From positions 1 to 10,073 of the forward strand of contig DZBC01000060.1 in NCBI GenBank assembly GCA_022729835.1: 10,073 nucleotides of DNA, read 5' to 3'. The DNA comes from Sulfuricurvum sp. (GTDB lineage: Bacteria > Campylobacterota > Campylobacteria > Campylobacterales > Sulfurimonadaceae). The notes under the pieces were generated by a model. That model was not told the DNA's origin, did no database searches, and saw nothing but the letters and a program-made list of their open reading frames with translations. Numbering within the stretch: position 1 is the stretch's first letter; every line of letters starts with the position of its first letter. The position numbers and the translations under genes were made by a program. Below, one piece after another: positions 6,760 through 10,073 of this stretch.

Positions 6760-7533
6760 ATGATGATACACCGCAAAAAGAGCCTGCTCTCTTTGGCCCT
6801 CATCGCTGCACTCTCTTCTCACCTATATGGTGCGGAGAGTAACGAAGAGATCGTTAAATCGATCATGAAACTCAGAGCCGACGTCGAGTCGCTCTATACC
6901 AAGATTGATGAAAATAAAGAGAACTACAAGGCCCAGATGAAATCTCTGGCGATGCAAAGTGCTGACAACAAGACACAGATCAACCGCACCGAAACTTCAC
7001 TCAAACTCGCCCATCTCGAATTAGACAAAATCAAAGTCCAAATCGCCAGTGCCTCTTCCAACAACATCGAGCTCAAGCCTCTTATCGAGCGTGGATCGCA
7101 GCTTATCAAGCAGATCATTACGCAAGGAATCCCATTCAAGGTCAAAGAACGCCTTGATAGCGTCGATTTGATCGAGAAACAGCTTATAGAGGGAACCATC
7201 ACACAAGAGAAAGCCCTCCAGCTTCTTTGGGCTAACTATGACGATACACTGCGTATGACCAAAGAGATCGGTATGTTCAAAGAACAGATCACACTCTCTG
7301 ATTCACCCATTATGGCTAAAGTGGTCAAACTCGGTAGCATCATGATGTACTTCGCCACCGCCGACAATCGCGTCGGCTACGTGGTTAAAGACGCCAATGG
7401 CTACAACTATAAAGTTGTTAGCGGCGAAGAAGAGGTCAAACAGATCGTAGCGCTCTTCGATGCTCTACAAAAACAGATCCGCACTGGATACTTCACCCTA
7501 CCTAACGCTCTTGTCTTGATGGAGAATCGATAA
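6760..7533 (+). CDS. DUF3450-family periplasmic coiled-coil protein (257 aa)
   Basis: A 257-residue protein with a cleavable-looking signal peptide (basic start, hydrophobic stretch 9-20, probable cut near Gly24-Ala25). A long charged coiled coil follows to about residue 105, then a segment with IPFKVKERL (124-132) and a C-terminal part containing GSIMMYFAT and GYVVKDANGY. Length, order and position at the head of a TtpC-exbB-exbD-tonB operon match DUF3450 proteins, which accompany TonB2-type systems and are thought to act in the periplasm with the TtpC component. GGAG at 6751-6754 serves ATG 6760 or the adjacent ATG 6763, so the choice affects one residue. Its stop overlaps the next start by one base (TAATG), implying translational coupling. 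It is first behind a Pho-box-like promoter. The biochemical role is not established. Confidence 0.85.
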   Translation: MMIHRKKSLLSLALIAALSSHLYGAESNEEIVKSIMKLRADVESLYTKIDENKENYKAQMKSLAMQSADNKTQINRTETSLKLAHLELDKIKVQIASASSNNIELKPLIERGSQLIKQIITQGIPFKVKERLDSVDLIEKQLIEGTITQEKALQLLWANYDDTLRMTKEIGMFKEQITLSDSPIMAKVVKLGSIMMYFATADNRVGYVVKDANGYNYKVVSGEEEVKQIVALFDALQKQIRTGYFTLPNALVLMENR

Positions 7534-8852
7534 TGAAACGGCTTATTTCTTTACTTACATGTACCCTACTCTACCTAGGCGCAGTCCAAGCCGATGAGCT
7601 GCAGGATGCTTACAACAAAGAGTACACCTTTCTAAAAGCACAAAAAGATGAGCTACACAAACGCTTAGATATAGAGCAAAAGCAGCAGAACCAAGAGATT
7701 GCCAAAGCCGAAGCAGAGGTTCAAACACTACAGAACAACTATGTTGCCCTCTCACGTGAACTAACATCTACCGAACAAGCCATCGAACAAGCCAACAGAA
7801 CATTTCAAAGTGCCAGCAGTAACAAAGAGATTGTCGGCAGTGTTGTAACTCAATCTGGAATGACGCTACTCGATTACGGCATTGAATTTAAAGATCAAAA
7901 CACGACCGAATTACAAAAGATCGAAGAAGCGTTTGATGCTGCAGCAGCACTTTATCAAACCCTCTCTTCCATTCGCAAAGAGAGCGGCAGCTTCTTCTTG
8001 CTTGACGGCACAACCGCAGAAGGTGATATCGTCAAAGTAGGAAATATTGCCGCGTATGGTCTTTCAGCCAAAGCCAGCGGAGCACTCTCTCCCGCAGGCA
8101 ACGGTAGCTATAAGCTTTGGAATCAACCGGGGTCAGATATCGATGCGAAAGCATTCTTTAACGGTCAAATGCCAAGCACAGTCAATATCTTCGTCTATGA
8201 AAACATGGACAGAGAAGTTGATTATCAGCACGAAAAGACCCTTGATGACGTTCTTCGCGCCGGAGGACCGATCGGGTACACCATCCTTACGTTTGGTGCA
8301 TTCGGTCTTTTACTGATTCTTTTGCGCACGATCTTCTTACTTCGCTCAGGATCATCAACCGGAGCCATTGCTAAAATCGTCTCACAAAAACTGGAAAGCG
8401 AAACACCCGAAGCAGCACTCGATGCGATTGCCAACTTTCACGGTGCTACAGCGCGTGTCATCAAAGCCACACTTCGCAATATCAAAAAAGAGCGTGATCA
8501 CATTGAAGATATCATCACCGAAAGTATGCTCAACGAGCAATCAACCCTTGATCGCTTCGGAAGCGTCATCTTGGTCATCGCCTCCGTTGCTCCGCTTTTG
8601 GGTCTGCTTGGAACCGTTACCGGTATGATTGCCACCTTTGACGTCATCACGGAGCATGGAACCAGTGACCCTAAACTTTTGGCAGGCGGTATCTCCGAAG
8701 CACTCGTTACTACAGAATTTGGACTTATCGTTGCCATCCCTCTTTTACTACTGGGCAATCTCTTAGGCGGCTGGGCTAGCAACATTAAAGACTCTATGGA
8801 GCAGTACGCCTTAAATATTGTCAATACTTACGAAAAACATAAATCACGATGA
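7533..8852 (+). CDS. TtpC-like large MotA/TolQ/ExbB proton-channel protein (439 aa)
   Basis: A 439-residue inner-membrane protein. A signal peptide (cut near Ala20-Asp21) is followed by a periplasmic coiled coil to about residue 95 and a periplasmic domain, then a membrane helix at about 246-270. A cytoplasmic stretch leads to the MotA/TolQ/ExbB domain, with helices at about 343-364 (APLLGLLGTVTGMI) and 390-413 (LVTTEFGLIVAIPLLLLGN). This extended ExbB with an N-terminal periplasmic arm is the layout of TtpC, the extra component of Vibrio TonB2 systems. It probably helps couple the proton-driven ExbB/ExbD motor to TonB or the outer membrane. GGAG at 7521-7524 is 8 nt from the ATG. It overlaps exbB by 4 bases (ATGA), so the genes are translated together. 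Confidence 0.87.
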   Translation: MKRLISLLTCTLLYLGAVQADELQDAYNKEYTFLKAQKDELHKRLDIEQKQQNQEIAKAEAEVQTLQNNYVALSRELTSTEQAIEQANRTFQSASSNKEIVGSVVTQSGMTLLDYGIEFKDQNTTELQKIEEAFDAAAALYQTLSSIRKESGSFFLLDGTTAEGDIVKVGNIAAYGLSAKASGALSPAGNGSYKLWNQPGSDIDAKAFFNGQMPSTVNIFVYENMDREVDYQHEKTLDDVLRAGGPIGYTILTFGAFGLLLILLRTIFLLRSGSSTGAIAKIVSQKLESETPEAALDAIANFHGATARVIKATLRNIKKERDHIEDIITESMLNEQSTLDRFGSVILVIASVAPLLGLLGTVTGMIATFDVITEHGTSDPKLLAGGISEALVTTEFGLIVAIPLLLLGNLLGGWASNIKDSMEQYALNIVNTYEKHKSR

Positions 8853-9481
8853 TTGAGACACTAGCGCACCAATACGACTTTTTCATAACCTTCATGATCG
8901 ATGGTGGGTCGGTCATGTGGGTGCTGTTTGGGCTGAATCTGCTCTTGTGGTACGGTCTTGGATATCGATATATTTTGCTCACACGCGGCACCAGAGGTAA
9001 CGTTCGTCACTTAATCGAAAAGCATGAACTCGCCATGTCTAACAATGAGGTCAAGCCTCATCTGGGCATGATGGATAGCGCCGTATATGATGCGCTTCTA
9101 GCCTATAAAGAGGCGCGAAAGTATACTCTTTCGCCTCGTGATCTGATTGACGATGCGCTGCTCAACTATAGTATTGAGATCAAACAATACTCGGTCTTGG
9201 TGCGCACCGTCGTTATCCTTGCGCCGCTGGTGGGACTACTGGGTACGGTTGACGGTATGATCGAGACTTTTGATGCGCTAACAAGCGGCTCAATGTTTGC
9301 ACAAGGCCAGAGTATCTCAAGCGGTATCTCAAAGGCACTCTTTACCACCGAGCTAGGCTTGATGGTCGCTGTTCCCGGTCTTATTGTCGGCCGGACACTG
9401 GATCGAAAACAAAATCGTTTTGATATGGATTTTGAACAGATCACCGATATTATTTGCACAAAGGAACACCATGCGCAGTAA
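8849..9481 (+). CDS. exbB: ExbB, TonB-system proton-channel subunit
   Basis: A 210-residue MotA/TolQ/ExbB-family protein with three predicted membrane helices: about 21-39, 119-138 (RTVVILAPLVGLLGTVDGM) and 163-183 (LFTTELGLMVAVPGLIVG). The Glu168 in TTELGL lies in the helix where the family carries conserved pore residues. ExbB forms the pentameric inner-membrane scaffold around ExbD and uses the proton gradient to energise TonB. TolQ is the main alternative, but the neighbours (DUF3450, TtpC-like, ExbD, TonB) and absence of tolA/tolB favour ExbB2 of a TonB2-type system. The ATG overlaps the upstream stop by 4 bases, and its end overlaps exbD by 11. Confidence 0.9.
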   Translation: MIETLAHQYDFFITFMIDGGSVMWVLFGLNLLLWYGLGYRYILLTRGTRGNVRHLIEKHELAMSNNEVKPHLGMMDSAVYDALLAYKEARKYTLSPRDLIDDALLNYSIEIKQYSVLVRTVVILAPLVGLLGTVDGMIETFDALTSGSMFAQGQSISSGISKALFTTELGLMVAVPGLIVGRTLDRKQNRFDMDFEQITDIICTKEHHAQ

Positions 9482-9875
9482 AAGAAACCAAACGAATGTA
9501 GACAATGTTGACGTCACTCCGATGATTGACATGGTCTTTATTCTGCTCATTTTTTTTATGGTTACCACAACCTTCACCAAAGATATGAAACTTGACTTAG
9601 AGCGTCCTTCTGCCGCCTCAGCCTCTTTGGCATCGGCTAAAGTGATCAGAGTTTATATCGATCAAAACACAGATGTTTACGTCGACAACCAACCCATCAA
9701 ATTGTGGGCACTTCAAAGCAAACTGCGTGAACTTCTACGCAGCTCTGGCGAAAAATCTGTTTTGGTCGTAAGCGATAACAATATTCCCGTAGATGCCCTG
9801 ATTGATGTCATTGATGAATGCCGCATGAGCGGCGCCAAAGAGGTTGCTGTTTCAACCACTAAAGAGCTGGGGTAA
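9471..9875 (+). CDS. exbD: ExbD, TonB-system proton-channel subunit
   Basis: A 134-residue protein with a short cytoplasmic N-terminus, one membrane helix (about 17-38) in DVTPMIDMVFILLIFFM, and a periplasmic domain. Asp20 in the helix corresponds to the essential proton-carrying Asp of ExbD/TolR. The start is set at ATG 9471, with AAGGA at 9461-9465 five nt upstream; the longer in-frame opening at 9384 would add residues unlike any ExbD and lies entirely within exbB. The gene overlaps the end of exbB by 11 bases and is followed 6 bases later by tonB. It works with ExbB to transmit proton-motive force to TonB. Confidence 0.92.
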   Translation: MRSKRNQTNVDNVDVTPMIDMVFILLIFFMVTTTFTKDMKLDLERPSAASASLASAKVIRVYIDQNTDVYVDNQPIKLWALQSKLRELLRSSGEKSVLVVSDNNIPVDALIDVIDECRMSGAKEVAVSTTKELG

Positions 9876-9881
9876 AAACTC

Positions 9882-10073
9882 ATGGCCTACAAACCGCAAA
9901 GCGCGTTCAAAAAATACCTCTTTGCCGTTATCGGTCTTTTTTTTGGCGCTTTTATTATGATGGTTATGGTTGCAACCCTTAATCGTCCCGTCGCCAAAAA
10001 AGAAGAGGTGGTCAAAGAGCAGCGAAGGATGGTAGAGGTCAAAAAAAACACCCCGCCGCCTCAGCCCAAACAA
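9882..10073 (+). CDS. tonB: TonB, N-terminal part (cut by window end)
   Basis: The frame is open from ATG 9882 to the window end, giving 64 residues. It shows a short basic N-terminus (AYKPQSAFKKY), a single membrane helix (about 12-33), then a Lys/Glu-rich stretch and the start of a Pro-rich region (TPPPQPK). This is the anchor and periplasm-spanning start of TonB, which contacts TonB-dependent outer-membrane receptors through a C-terminal domain not seen here. Position right after exbD supports the call. The ribosome-binding site is weak (GGGG at 9869-9872, about 9 nt away), so translation is probably coupled to exbD. No His in the helix at the position used by E. coli TonB is evident, as in other TonB2-type proteins. 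Confidence 0.82.
   Translation, partial: MAYKPQSAFKKYLFAVIGLFFGAFIMMVMVATLNRPVAKKEEVVKEQRRMVEVKKNTPPPQPKQ

Noticed and set aside
9384..9470. Upstream extension of exbD
   Set aside because: The extra 29 residues are read out of exbB sequence in another frame; ATG 9471 has AAGGA at the right distance and gives a normal ExbD length.

Overview
The window looks like a chromosomal segment from a moderate-GC, respiratory Gram-negative bacterium. Lipoprotein cytochromes c, a poly-Gly/poly-Ser lipoprotein linker, a PhoX-type protein and a TonB2-type energising operon would fit a Campylobacterota member of the Sulfurimonas/Sulfuricurvum/Sulfurovum kind. No rRNA or other taxonomic marker is present, so this is only an inference.

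Layout. (1) 1-225 (+): the 3' end of a multihaem cytochrome c gene. (2) 280-4206 (-): two lipoprotein genes on the minus strand, a PhoX/DUF839-family protein (2320-4206) followed by a di-haem cytochrome c lipoprotein (280-2256). The 63-bp gap between them has no convincing terminator, so they are probably one operon. (3) 4207-4482: a divergent regulatory region. (4) 4483-6612 (+): a secreted beta-helix-type lipoprotein made of two about 323-residue repeats, 861 bp of which are identical at DNA level. (5) 6613-6759: a hairpin and a promoter. (6) 6760-10073 (+): a tightly packed operon encoding a DUF3450 coiled-coil protein, a TtpC-like large MotA/TolQ/ExbB protein, ExbB, ExbD and the start of TonB (cut by the window edge).

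The main observation is regulatory. All three transcription units in the centre (PhoX-like gene leftward, beta-helix lipoprotein rightward, TonB operon rightward) are preceded by 7-bp direct repeats spaced by 4 bp (11-bp period). The last repeat lies exactly 10 bp before a -10-like hexamer, and none of the three has a TTGACA-like -35. That is the geometry of PhoB/OmpR-family 'Pho box' promoters. Together with the PhoX homologue, this suggests one phosphate-starvation regulon at this locus. It would comprise a secreted phosphatase-like lipoprotein, a repeat-containing surface lipoprotein of unknown function, and a dedicated TonB2-type motor to energise an outer-membrane receptor that is not in the window. 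The role of the co-transcribed di-haem cytochrome lipoprotein is not explained.

Gene identities and coordinates rest on reading frames and motifs. Regulatory and functional integration is inference, and no database search was possible.
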